From Providencia rettgeri (GTDB taxonomy: Bacteria; Pseudomonadota; Gammaproteobacteria; Enterobacterales; Enterobacteriaceae), in NCBI RefSeq assembly GCF_041075285.1, contig NZ_CP163512.1, positions 2,976,001 to 3,040,000 on the forward strand: a stretch of DNA of 64,000 bases, in the 5' to 3' direction. Below the pieces are notes generated by a model, which saw only the letters and a program-made list of their open reading frames with translations, was not told the origin of the DNA and did not search any database. Shown piece after piece: positions 1 through 7,883 of the stretch (positions within the stretch are counted from its first letter, which is position 1; each line of letters opens with the position of its first letter). Made by a program: the position numbers and the translations under genes.

Positions 1-198
1 AGCATGAAAGTCAGGGCAGAACCCTATTGGAGCAAAGAATTGCACCCGTTTTTTAAAGGGTTAGCTCCTGAAGGCTGGCTGCGAAAGCGTTATTCTGAAA
101 TTCAAAAAATAGACGATAGTGATTTATTCGGCATGCTAATACAAAATAGTAATGACTTGCTTGGCGCTATTATATTTAAGAGGATTATGCATGAATAA
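1..198 (+). CDS. HipS-like N-terminal piece of a split HipA toxin (5' partial)
   Basis: The frame is open at the window edge, so the true start lies upstream. The visible 65 residues resemble the small N-terminal subdomain of HipA kinases (PFFKGLAPEGWLRKRY, then SDLFGMLIQ and DLLGAI). In ordinary HipA this is joined to the kinase core, but here it stops at TAA 196-198 while the kinase starts at 191 in another frame, an 8-base overlap. This is the arrangement of HipBST loci, where HipS is a separate small protein that counteracts the HipT kinase. A hipB gene would be expected just upstream, outside the window. A frameshifted hipA is the alternative, but the neat stop/start overlap favours a genuine split. 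Confidence 0.7.
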   Translation, partial: SMKVRAEPYWSKELHPFFKGLAPEGWLRKRYSEIQKIDDSDLFGMLIQNSNDLLGAIIFKRIMHE

Positions 199-1213
199 AG
201 AACATTGCCTCATCAATCTAACGCCTTTAAAAGCATCAGAACACAGTTTCGGCTATTCTCAAATAGGGATTAAGCAGCTATTTGGTAATAAGAACATTAA
301 CCTCGAATTACCTTTTACTCGCCATCAATTTATTCAAGAACAGCCTCAACACCAAAAAGGCATGAGTATTTCAGGCTACCAACCTAAACTCTCCTTACGA
401 ATAGAGAAAGGTGAATTTCAAGTAGTGAGTGATAAAGGGATGTATATCCTCAAACCCTCTCCGGAAGCCTATCCCTATCTTGCAGAAAATGAACATGCAA
501 CCATGAGAGTGATGCAACGGTTAGGATTTGCGGTTCCCCCCTTCGGCCTTATCTACTTTAAACGAACAGAACATATTGCAGACGAACTTGCTTTCATTGT
601 TAAACGTTATGACCGTCTTGAGCCCAATGGCGAAAAAATACATCAAGAGCAACTCGATGGTGCGATGGAAATTGATGATAAATATGGCAATGTTGCAGGC
701 AGAAAACGCGTCAGTTATGAAAGAGCAGCTAAGTTTTTAATTAAAGCAGTGAGTGATAGCCTAGCAAGTAAACGAGATATATTTTTACGTACTGTCTATG
801 CTTATGTTCTAGGCAATAATGATTATCATCTGCGAAATATGGGTATTATACATCCTTATAATGGAAAACCACGCTTAGCCCCTATTTATGATTTTATTAG
901 TGTTGTCCCTTATGCTTCTGTGTTTAACGAATACTTAGCGCTACCATTGCTTGAAATAGAAGAAAACAACAACAATATTTCACCGGGTCTCGATTCTGTA
1001 TATGGCGAATATATTGGCGCTGATTTTATTCTTTTCGCACAAGGTATGGGACTAAATAGCAAGTTAGCTAAAAAGCTCCTCTTAGATGTCATCAAAAGCC
1101 ATCCTATTATTATCGAGACTTATACCGCTAGCCATATGCAAGCTGAAGATAGGGAGAAAATATTACGTTATGTTGCCCGCAGAATGACATTGCTTAATAT
1201 TACCGAGCTCTAG
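191..1213 (+). CDS. HipT-like serine/threonine kinase toxin
   Basis: A 340-residue protein starting at ATG 191 (MNKEHCLINL), overlapping the stop of the HipS-like frame. It carries the HipA kinase core without the N-terminal subdomain. Visible features are a Ser-Ile-Ser glycine-rich loop motif near residues 59-61 (GMSISGYQPKLSL), the catalytic-loop motif NNDYHLRN, and a DFG-equivalent PIYDFISV. The Ser-X-Ser loop is the place where HipT proteins autophosphorylate, and E. coli HipT targets tryptophanyl-tRNA synthetase; the target here is unknown. The length is close to known HipT rather than full HipA (about 440). An upstream in-frame start at 152 is possible but would lie inside the HipS frame without a clear ribosome site. 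Function is inferred from motifs and gene layout. Confidence 0.8.
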   Translation: MNKEHCLINLTPLKASEHSFGYSQIGIKQLFGNKNINLELPFTRHQFIQEQPQHQKGMSISGYQPKLSLRIEKGEFQVVSDKGMYILKPSPEAYPYLAENEHATMRVMQRLGFAVPPFGLIYFKRTEHIADELAFIVKRYDRLEPNGEKIHQEQLDGAMEIDDKYGNVAGRKRVSYERAAKFLIKAVSDSLASKRDIFLRTVYAYVLGNNDYHLRNMGIIHPYNGKPRLAPIYDFISVVPYASVFNEYLALPLLEIEENNNNISPGLDSVYGEYIGADFILFAQGMGLNSKLAKKLLLDVIKSHPIIIETYTASHMQAEDREKILRYVARRMTLLNITEL

Positions 1214-1519
1214 ATAAATGCTTATTATTCTAATCTCATTATTCTTTGCTATTCCTTTTTCTTAACCACTCAGGTCTATCTCAATCACGGATTATTGGTA
1301 AAGGTGACTCCTTCTCTGGGTAAGGACTCCCTTCTCCATTTCATTTATTACATGATGAATTGTGATAGGGATCGGCTATTAGGTATTTGCCTGAGTCTGA
1401 TTAGTGATATGGCTCTGATTTTCATCTTTTGTCACTAGCAAGCATTATGGAACCGATTCCATAATGCTTTTATTCGCAATGACAAGGGGGAAATCCCCGT
1501 GAATAAACAGAGGAAAGTC
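1214..1519. other. Intergenic region between hipT and the kgu operon
   Basis: About 300 bases with no open frame that looks like a gene. It should hold the kgu promoter, and it contains one strong palindrome (listed separately). I could not place a convincing -35/-10 pair. Confidence 0.5.
1441..1468. promoter_or_regulatory. Palindromic operator, candidate PtxS/LacI-family site
   Basis: A perfect 12-base inverted repeat (AGCATTATGGAA / TTCCATAATGCT) around the centre CCGA, about 50 bases upstream of kguE. Its core TGGAACCGATTCCA closely resembles the TGAAACCGGTTTCA palindrome bound by PtxS in Pseudomonas, and a PtxS-like regulator is encoded at the far end of this operon. Repression relieved by 2-ketogluconate is the expected logic (inference). 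Because T residues follow the stem, it might also terminate hipT transcription. Confidence 0.65.
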
Positions 1520-2269
1520 ATGAGCAAAGAGATTATTGTGGTCACCGCAGCCTACGGCACACAAACCGTAAAACAACTGGGTGGACAACTGTCCTTGTTA
1601 GACACCATCCAAGGAGCAAAAGCAGATGGCGTCGAGATCCGTCAAGAACTTTTGCTGCCTAATGATAACCTGATGGACATTGCTAACGGATTACAAGCAA
1701 GGCAGTTAAAAGCTGTCTATTCCGTCCCTGATACGCTATTTCAGCAACATGCTCCTATCGAACTCAATAAGTTAAAAGGCTATTTCGAACAAGCCAAGCA
1801 ACTTAACGCCCGTTTTTTAAAACTATCACTCGGTGAGTTACCGGAACAGTATGACTTGTCTGAGGTGATTAACGTCATCAATCAATATACAACACAACTC
1901 GTAATAGAGAATGACCAAACCGAAGTAGGTGGTCATATTGCCCCATTGGAACGCTTTTTTAATGATGTGACGACACAAAACATGCCAATTAAAATGGCTT
2001 TCGACATGGCCAACTGGTACTGGCACCGTGAAGATCCCCTCAAAGCAGCCCATATTTTTACCCAGCAAGTCGCTTATATTCACGTTAAGGCCTGCCTGTT
2101 GCGTGCTGGTAAACGTGTTGCGGTTGCCCTTGATGACAGTGATGGTTCATGGAAAGAGGTGCTGCATGTTTTACCTAATAATGTGCCACGTGGTATTGAG
2201 TTTCCGTTAGAAGGCACTGACCTACGAGCGGTAACCGAACACTATGTTTCTCTGTTAAAAGCGATTTAA
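1520..2269 (+). CDS. kguE: KguE-like sugar phosphate isomerase/epimerase
   Basis: TIM-barrel protein of the xylose isomerase-like family, 249 residues from ATG 1520. AGGAAAG lies a few bases ahead of this ATG; an in-frame GTG at 1499 would add seven residues. Acidic residues expected at the barrel's metal site are visible in DGVEIRQE, VIENDQT, AFDMANWYWH and GIEFPLEG. It is the first gene of a four-gene block whose order (isomerase, PfkB kinase, MFS carrier, 2-hydroxyacid dehydrogenase) matches the kguEKTD operon of Pseudomonas for 2-ketogluconate use. The precise role of KguE in that pathway is not settled, so the name rests on gene order and family rather than on a known reaction. Confidence 0.82.
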   Translation: MSKEIIVVTAAYGTQTVKQLGGQLSLLDTIQGAKADGVEIRQELLLPNDNLMDIANGLQARQLKAVYSVPDTLFQQHAPIELNKLKGYFEQAKQLNARFLKLSLGELPEQYDLSEVINVINQYTTQLVIENDQTEVGGHIAPLERFFNDVTTQNMPIKMAFDMANWYWHREDPLKAAHIFTQQVAYIHVKACLLRAGKRVAVALDDSDGSWKEVLHVLPNNVPRGIEFPLEGTDLRAVTEHYVSLLKAI

Positions 2270-2272
2270 CTC

Positions 2273-3256
2273 ATGAAAAATCAATTAGATGTTATAACTC
2301 TCGGCGAAGCCATGATGATGTTTGTGGCAACCAAAACGGGTGAACTCCATGAGGTTGAAAGCTTTGTCCGCCGCGCCGCAGGGGCGGAACTGAATGTGGC
2401 GATAGGACTTTCCCGTATCGGCTTAAAAAGCGGTTGGATAAGCCGCCTTGGCAATGACTCTTTTGGCCGTTTTATCCAAGATACGCTAAATAAAGAACAT
2501 GTTGATAATCAGTGCGTTAAGTTTGATGATAATTATCCAACAGGCTTTCAGCTCAAATCTAAAGTCGAAAATGGAACCGATCCCAAAGTGGAGTACTTTC
2601 GCAAAGGTTCTGCCGCAAGCCATTTAGATCTTACTGATTTCAATGAGGATTATTTTTCTTCTGCTCGCCATTTGCATTTAAGTGGTGTCGCGGCGGCCCT
2701 TTCTGCCACCAGTTATCAATTATCGCTACATGCGGCAAAGTGGATGCGTAAAGCGGGAAAAACGCTCTCTTTTGATCCCAATTTGCGCCCATCGTTATGG
2801 CGTAGTGAAGATGAAATGATCACTCAGTTAAATCAACTTGCCTTTCATGCGAATTGGGTCTTACCGGGCTTGAAAGAAGGCAAAATTCTCACGGGTTTTG
2901 CACAACCCGAAGCCATTGCCGATTTTTACCTTGCTCAAGGAGTGCAAACCGTTGTGATTAAAACAGGTGAACAAGGGGCTTACTACAAAACATCAAATAA
3001 TCAACAGGGTGTTGTGCCCGCTTGTGTAGTGAAAAATGTGGTCGATACCGTCGGTGCTGGCGATGGCTTTGCCGTTGGGGTGATCAGTGCACTCCTCGAA
3101 GGCTTACCTTTACCTCAAGCCATCGAACGAGGAAACTTTGTGGGGGCAAGAGCCATTCAAGTGATTGGCGACAGTGAAGGCTTGCCAACAAGAGCACAGT
3201 TACAGCAAGAAATGATGGCATTTTCTCCCTCAACTATCGCAGATACTGCATGCTAA
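2273..3256 (+). CDS. kguK: 2-ketogluconate kinase (PfkB family)
   Basis: A 327-residue ribokinase/PfkB-family kinase. The N-terminal half has the substrate-binding AGAELNVAIGLSRIG, and the C-terminal signature VDTVGAGDGFAVG holds the catalytic Asp and anion hole. The stretch GFQLKS...DPKVEYFRKGSAASHL is typical of 2-keto-sugar-acid kinases (KguK and KdgK). It begins 3 bases after kguE, so the two are probably translationally coupled. The expected reaction is ATP-dependent phosphorylation of 2-ketogluconate to its 6-phosphate in the cytoplasm. From sequence alone a 2-keto-3-deoxygluconate kinase cannot be excluded; the neighbouring carrier and reductase favour KguK. Confidence 0.85.
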   Translation: MKNQLDVITLGEAMMMFVATKTGELHEVESFVRRAAGAELNVAIGLSRIGLKSGWISRLGNDSFGRFIQDTLNKEHVDNQCVKFDDNYPTGFQLKSKVENGTDPKVEYFRKGSAASHLDLTDFNEDYFSSARHLHLSGVAAALSATSYQLSLHAAKWMRKAGKTLSFDPNLRPSLWRSEDEMITQLNQLAFHANWVLPGLKEGKILTGFAQPEAIADFYLAQGVQTVVIKTGEQGAYYKTSNNQQGVVPACVVKNVVDTVGAGDGFAVGVISALLEGLPLPQAIERGNFVGARAIQVIGDSEGLPTRAQLQQEMMAFSPSTIADTAC

Positions 3257-3269
3257 GAAGGAATCAATT

Positions 3270-4550
3270 ATGACAACCAGAGCTCCTGCAATATCACGCT
3301 GGTGGCGCATTATGCCCATCGTGTTTATCACCTATAGCCTTGCCTACCTCGACCGGGCTAACTACAGTTTTGCCGCCGCCGCAGGGATCAACGCCGATTT
3401 AGGGATCACCAAGGGAATGTCTTCTCTGCTTGGTTCCTTGTTTTTCTTGGGATATTTTTTCTTCCAAATCCCAGGCGCTATCTATGCAGAAAAACGTAGC
3501 GTCCGCAAACTGATTTTTGCCTGTATTTTTTTATGGGGTTTATTTGCTAGCTTGACAGGTATGGTCAGTAATATTCCTATGCTAGTGATTATCCGCTTCA
3601 GTTTAGGTGTGGTCGAAGCCGCGGTAATGCCCGCTATGCTTATTTACATCAGCAATTGGTTCACTCAATCGGAACGTTCACGTGCCAATACCTTTTTAAT
3701 TTTAGGTAACCCCGTAACGGTATTATGGATGTCAGTGTTATCGGGTTACTTGATCCAAGCTTTCGGCTGGCGTGAAATGTTTATTATTGAAGGGGTTCCT
3801 GCGATTTTATGGGCATTCTTCTGGTGGAAAACTGCGCGTGATAAACCGAGCCAAGTCAATTGGTTAAGCCAGCAAGAAAAAACCGACCTAGAAAAAATTC
3901 TCACTGATGAACAGAAAAATATCAAACCTGTGCGTAATTACCGTGAGGCGTTCAAATCACGTAACGTTGTGCTGCTATGCGCACAGTATTTCTGCTGGAG
4001 CATCGGGGTGTATGGCTTTGTATTGTGGTTGCCATCCATTATTCGTGGTGCCTCGAATTTAGGAATGGTGGCTACAGGTTGGCTTTCCGCGGTGCCTTAT
4101 CTTGCCGCCACACTGGCAATGATCTTAGTATCATGGGCTTCAGACCGTATGCATAACCGTAAATTATTTGTTTGGCCAATGCTCTTAATCGGTGCTGTTT
4201 GCTTCTTGGGCTCTTACTTGTTAGGCAATTCGAATTTCTGGTTATCCTATACATTACTGGTGATTGCAGGGGCTGCTATGTATGCCCCTTATGGCCCCTT
4301 CTTTGCGATTATCCCTGAGATGTTACCAAAGAACGTGGCTGGGGGTGCAATGGCGTTGATCAACAGCATGGGAGCCTTAGGATCATTCTTTGGCTCGTGG
4401 TTTGTCGGTTACCTCAATGGTGCCACAGGCAGCCCAAGTGCTTCCTATATGTTTATGGGACTGGCATTATTAGCCTCTGTGTTCTTTACGCTAATTGTGA
4501 AACCCAACCAAGGATCGAGTGGTGGTTCTGCCATCGTCAAACACGCTTAA
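3270..4550 (+). CDS. kguT: 2-ketogluconate MFS transporter
   Basis: A 426-residue major facilitator of the anion:cation symporter type, with about twelve hydrophobic segments. The first helix is followed by the family signature AYLDRANYSFAAA, and a conserved arginine-rich loop (AEKRSVRKLIF) lies between helices 2 and 3. It sits between the kinase and reductase genes in the same operon and lies 13 bases downstream of kguK, with AAGGA before the ATG. Relatives carry galactonate, glucarate or 2-ketogluconate with protons across the inner membrane; 2-ketogluconate is assigned from the operon. Confidence 0.85.
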   Translation: MTTRAPAISRWWRIMPIVFITYSLAYLDRANYSFAAAAGINADLGITKGMSSLLGSLFFLGYFFFQIPGAIYAEKRSVRKLIFACIFLWGLFASLTGMVSNIPMLVIIRFSLGVVEAAVMPAMLIYISNWFTQSERSRANTFLILGNPVTVLWMSVLSGYLIQAFGWREMFIIEGVPAILWAFFWWKTARDKPSQVNWLSQQEKTDLEKILTDEQKNIKPVRNYREAFKSRNVVLLCAQYFCWSIGVYGFVLWLPSIIRGASNLGMVATGWLSAVPYLAATLAMILVSWASDRMHNRKLFVWPMLLIGAVCFLGSYLLGNSNFWLSYTLLVIAGAAMYAPYGPFFAIIPEMLPKNVAGGAMALINSMGALGSFFGSWFVGYLNGATGSPSASYMFMGLALLASVFFTLIVKPNQGSSGGSAIVKHA

Positions 4551-4562
4551 TAAGGGGCGACC

Positions 4563-5549
4563 ATGAAGAAGAATGTCATTTTGTATAAAAAAATCCCCGA
4601 TACGCAACTTGCACGCTTACAACAGCAATTTAATGTCACTGCTTTTGATGATATTACTGAGGAAAACTTGGCGAGTTTCCATCAAGCGTTAAGTACCGCA
4701 GAGGGAATTATTGGCGCAAGTTACCCAATTACCGCCAAAGAGCTCGCTCTTGCACCACAATTAAAGGTGGCCTCGACGATTTCCGTCGGCGTTGATCAGT
4801 TTGATATTGATACCATGAACGCGCGAAAAATTGCGTTGATGCACACCCCCAATGTGCTCACCGAAACCACCGCAGATACCATTTTCACCTTAGTACTTTG
4901 CAGTGCCCGTCGCATTATCGAAATGGCGGAAATGGTGAAAAATGGTCGATGGACGAAAAGTATTGGTGAAAGCGATTACGGCAGCAACGTCAATGGTAAA
5001 ACTATCGGTATTTTAGGTATGGGTCGCATTGGCTATGCCGTTGCAAAGCGAGCAAATGCAGGTTTTGGCATGCCCGTTCTCTACTATAGCAACCATGCAC
5101 ACAGCGAGGCAGAAACACGGCTTAATGCTCGCCGCTGTGATTTAGATACGCTACTGAAGGAATCTGATTTTGTTTGTGTGGTAGTCCCATTGCTGCCATC
5201 CACTGAAAAATTGATCGGTAAAGCCGAGCTCGCGAAAATGAAACCGAGTGCATTTTTAATCAATGGTTCTCGTGGGAAAATTATCGATGAGGCGGCGCTG
5301 ATTAGCGCACTCGAAAATGGCACAATACGCGGTGCGGGCTTAGATGTATTTGAAGTGGAGCCACTGCCAACGGATTCTAAACTACTCAGATTACCGAACG
5401 TCGTTGCCCTGCCACACATTGGCTCCGCCACCCATGAGACACGCTATGCAATGGTGGAATGTGCAGTGGATAACTTAATTGCCGCGCTAAACGGCGATCT
5501 TAGCGAGAACTGCGCTAATTTAAGCGCGATGCAACTACAGGCGCGTTAA
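4563..5549 (+). CDS. kguD: 2-ketogluconate 6-phosphate reductase
   Basis: A 328-residue D-isomer-specific 2-hydroxyacid dehydrogenase. The Rossmann motif GILGMGRIGYAVAKRA binds NAD(P)H, and the catalytic residues sit in NGSRGKIIDEAAL (Arg), GLDVFEVEPLP (Glu) and LPHIGSATHETR (His). In the kgu pathway this enzyme reduces 2-keto-6-phosphogluconate to 6-phosphogluconate, which enters the pentose phosphate or Entner-Doudoroff route. The protein also resembles GhrB/TkrA reductases that act on free 2-ketogluconate, glyoxylate and hydroxypyruvate, so some promiscuity is likely. It is the last gene of the operon and is followed by a strong hairpin. Confidence 0.85.
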   Translation: MKKNVILYKKIPDTQLARLQQQFNVTAFDDITEENLASFHQALSTAEGIIGASYPITAKELALAPQLKVASTISVGVDQFDIDTMNARKIALMHTPNVLTETTADTIFTLVLCSARRIIEMAEMVKNGRWTKSIGESDYGSNVNGKTIGILGMGRIGYAVAKRANAGFGMPVLYYSNHAHSEAETRLNARRCDLDTLLKESDFVCVVVPLLPSTEKLIGKAELAKMKPSAFLINGSRGKIIDEAALISALENGTIRGAGLDVFEVEPLPTDSKLLRLPNVVALPHIGSATHETRYAMVECAVDNLIAALNGDLSENCANLSAMQLQAR

Positions 5550-5574
5550 CCTGCGACACGCCTTATTGCTCACA

Positions 5575-5606
5575 CAAAGAGAGAGAACCCTTATTCTCTC
5601 TCTTTG
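5575..5606. terminator. Bidirectional terminator between kguD and ptxS
   Basis: A perfect 13-base stem (CAAAGAGAGAGAA / TTCTCTCTCTTTG) with a six-base loop, placed between two convergent genes. The T-run after the stem is poor, so assignment rests on the stem and position. Confidence 0.7.
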
Positions 5607-5618
5607 CTTAAATGACAG

Positions 5619-6659
5619 CTACAATGTGGTGGAATTTCTCACCACCAATTCTCCGTGAAATAAGTACTGTGTTGGTGCTTTTTCGGGGTTTTCCAGCTTC
5701 TCTAATAAACATTCAACGGCTTTATGTCCCATTTCAGCGGTAGGCTGTGAAACAGAGGTGATCCCTTGCCCTGCAAAAGCGGCCCATTCGAGATTATCAA
5801 AACTGAGAAAGCCAATATCGGCTCCCCAGCGTAACCCTTGCTGATGCATCACATAAGCTAACTGCAAAGTTAACACACCATTGGCTGCAACAATGGCTTT
5901 GCGCATACCACGGTGAGATGTACAAAAATCAGCAACAATGGTATTTAATCGCTCAGGGTCCGGTAAAGTAACTTGGTGGAACTCGCCTTTTATCTGCCCT
6001 TGTTTATTGAGCAACCGCGAAAAGGTTTGCAGGCGTTCTTTGCGGGCACTGTTATATTCAATGGGTTCAGTCACAAAACAAATAGCTTCAAAGCCTTGCT
6101 CTATCAAATGGTTAAATGCCATTTCAGCGGATGCGGGATTATCTAAGCCCACCATATCACACGGAAAACCATCGATTTTTCTATCCAATAAGACGAAAGG
6201 AAGCGTGGTTTGTTTCAGCACTTCAATAAATTGTGTATTCACTCCCGCTGAATTAATAATTAACCCATCAACTCGATAGCCTTTTAATAACTGAATAAAT
6301 TGGCATTCCAATTCAATGCTATTGTTTGCATTACACACCACCGTCATAAAGCCTTGCTTAATAGACTCTGACTCAACCCCTTTAAGCACTTCAACCGAAA
6401 AGGGGTTCCCAATATCCGCAATAATCAACCCTATCAACCCCGTTCGGCCGTGTTTTAAACTGCGAGCCATTTGATTCGGGCGATAATTCAGCGCTTGAAT
6501 AGCGGCTTCAATACGTTGACGCATGTTATCGGACAGCAAATGGAATTCACCGTTTAAATAACGAGAGATACTGGTTTTCCCAGCCTGCGCTTTGGCAGCT
6601 ACATCTTTAATTGTTGCCACTTTTTTATTTTTAGGTGCCATCGCTAGCGTTTTTTCCAT
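5619..6659 (-). CDS. ptxS: PtxS-like LacI-family transcriptional regulator
   Basis: A 346-residue LacI-family regulator. The helix-turn-helix lies near residues 17-40 (ATIKDVAAKAQAGKTSISRY, followed by RIEAAIQALNYRPNQMARSL as hinge helix). The rest is a periplasmic-binding-protein-like effector domain with the typical IGLIIADIGNPF and GFLSFDN strands. It is convergent with the kgu operon, as expected for its local repressor, and the operator upstream of kguE has PtxS-like symmetry. Neither possible start (M1, or M7 at 6641) has a clear ribosome site. It might also bind other sugar-acid promoters; that it answers to 2-ketogluconate is inferred from the neighbourhood. Confidence 0.8.
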   Translation of the reverse strand: MEKTLAMAPKNKKVATIKDVAAKAQAGKTSISRYLNGEFHLLSDNMRQRIEAAIQALNYRPNQMARSLKHGRTGLIGLIIADIGNPFSVEVLKGVESESIKQGFMTVVCNANNSIELECQFIQLLKGYRVDGLIINSAGVNTQFIEVLKQTTLPFVLLDRKIDGFPCDMVGLDNPASAEMAFNHLIEQGFEAICFVTEPIEYNSARKERLQTFSRLLNKQGQIKGEFHQVTLPDPERLNTIVADFCTSHRGMRKAIVAANGVLTLQLAYVMHQQGLRWGADIGFLSFDNLEWAAFAGQGITSVSQPTAEMGHKAVECLLEKLENPEKAPTQYLFHGELVVRNSTTL

Positions 6660-6720
6660 ATATTGAAAACAAAGGCGAATGCATCATCTTACTCGAATTA
6701 ACGACAATTTACTCGCATAT

Positions 6721-7674
6721 TCATCTAACTTGCTGTTTTAGCCACTGAATAAAAATATCCGCTTTGGGGTTACGCCGCTCATTTAACATCGCAAAATAGT
6801 GGCGCTGTTGGCACTTGAGCGCAACGTCCCCAAAGGGCATGACAAGCTCTTGGCGCTTAATCCGTTTTTCAACCAACTGCTTACGCCCCATTGCAACACC
6901 AGCATGGTTCATTGCTGCCACTATCGCCAAGTCTGAGCGATCAAAACAGAGGTTCCGTCGGTGTGGAAATAACGATAACTGGTAGTGTTCACTCCACGCT
7001 TTCCATTCATCATAGTCGGAGTTACTGCTCCAAGCCTGCCGATCATGTAGCAAAGTGCAATTTTTAAGTTGATGAAGATTGTTTATGAGATCATGTTGCT
7101 TGGCATATTGGGGGCTGCAAACAGGCACGATGGACTCTGGCATTAAATCTTCGCAATACAAGTTAGGTCGCGTAATATCATCATAATAAATTGCGACATC
7201 AATACCATAACCCCGAAAATTGACATCGTCGTTCCCTGTTAATAAATTGAGCTGAATTGACGGATATTGGTTAGTAAAATCAGCAATTTTAGGGATAAGC
7301 CAACACTGGGCAATGGAAGGCCGTGAATACACCGTCAATTCCCCTGAAATTTCTTGGTTTTTAATATCCAGAATTTCTTGGTTGATATCATCCAAATTTT
7401 TACGCAGCGCCCAATAGATACGTTCACCATCCGCAGTTAATTCAATACGTCGATGAAAACGTTCAAACAATTTAAAACCTAACTCCTCTTCGAGGGTATT
7501 GATTCGGTGGCTTACTGCGCTCGGGGTTAACGCGAGCTCCTGTGATGCGAGGGCGAAGGAACAATGGCGAGCCGCTGCTTCAAAGGTGTGTAAGCGAGAT
7601 AGCTGGTAGCTCGACAGCCGTTTATGCCATTGAATAAAGCCAGATTGCTCAAATGAATTAAGATTAAGTGCCAT
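6721..7674 (-). CDS. dsdC: DsdC, LysR-type activator of D-serine catabolism
   Basis: A 317-residue LysR-family protein. The winged helix begins near residue 21 (QLSRLHTFEAAARHCSFALA; SAVSHRINTLEEELG is the recognition region), followed by a two-subdomain effector-binding part. The segments EILDIKNQE, YSRPSIAQCWL and LLHDRQAWS match enterobacterial DsdC closely. It is divergent from dsdX-dsdA, the usual arrangement, and should activate them in response to D-serine while controlling itself. GGGGAG sits just before the chosen ATG. The N-terminal 20 residues are longer than usual before the helix-turn-helix but are in frame and plausible. Confidence 0.93.
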   Translation of the reverse strand: MALNLNSFEQSGFIQWHKRLSSYQLSRLHTFEAAARHCSFALASQELALTPSAVSHRINTLEEELGFKLFERFHRRIELTADGERIYWALRKNLDDINQEILDIKNQEISGELTVYSRPSIAQCWLIPKIADFTNQYPSIQLNLLTGNDDVNFRGYGIDVAIYYDDITRPNLYCEDLMPESIVPVCSPQYAKQHDLINNLHQLKNCTLLHDRQAWSSNSDYDEWKAWSEHYQLSLFPHRRNLCFDRSDLAIVAAMNHAGVAMGRKQLVEKRIKRQELVMPFGDVALKCQQRHYFAMLNERRNPKADIFIQWLKQQVR

Positions 7675-7883
7675 CGCTCCCCCTCAACAAGTTCCGTATC
7701 TCTCCAGAATAATGCGTTTAACATGAATTGATATGATGCTAATCGTCAAAATGTCATTTTTTATGACCAATATCACGCCATTGAGTTAATTGAGCTCATC
7801 TAACCTCTCACTTTCATCGTTTGTCACCCCTGCATATTTATTATCCAATAGCGGTACAACAACAAAATAATTAGGGGTAGGAT

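Noticed and set aside
2273..3256. Naming the PfkB kinase kdgK
   Set aside because: It is possible from sequence, but the operon order matches kguEKTD and no KDG-producing gene is adjacent.
5084..5431. Reverse-strand open frames inside kguD and other genes
   Set aside because: They lie wholly within well-supported genes, have unusual composition and no ribosome sites. They are shadows of the real frames.
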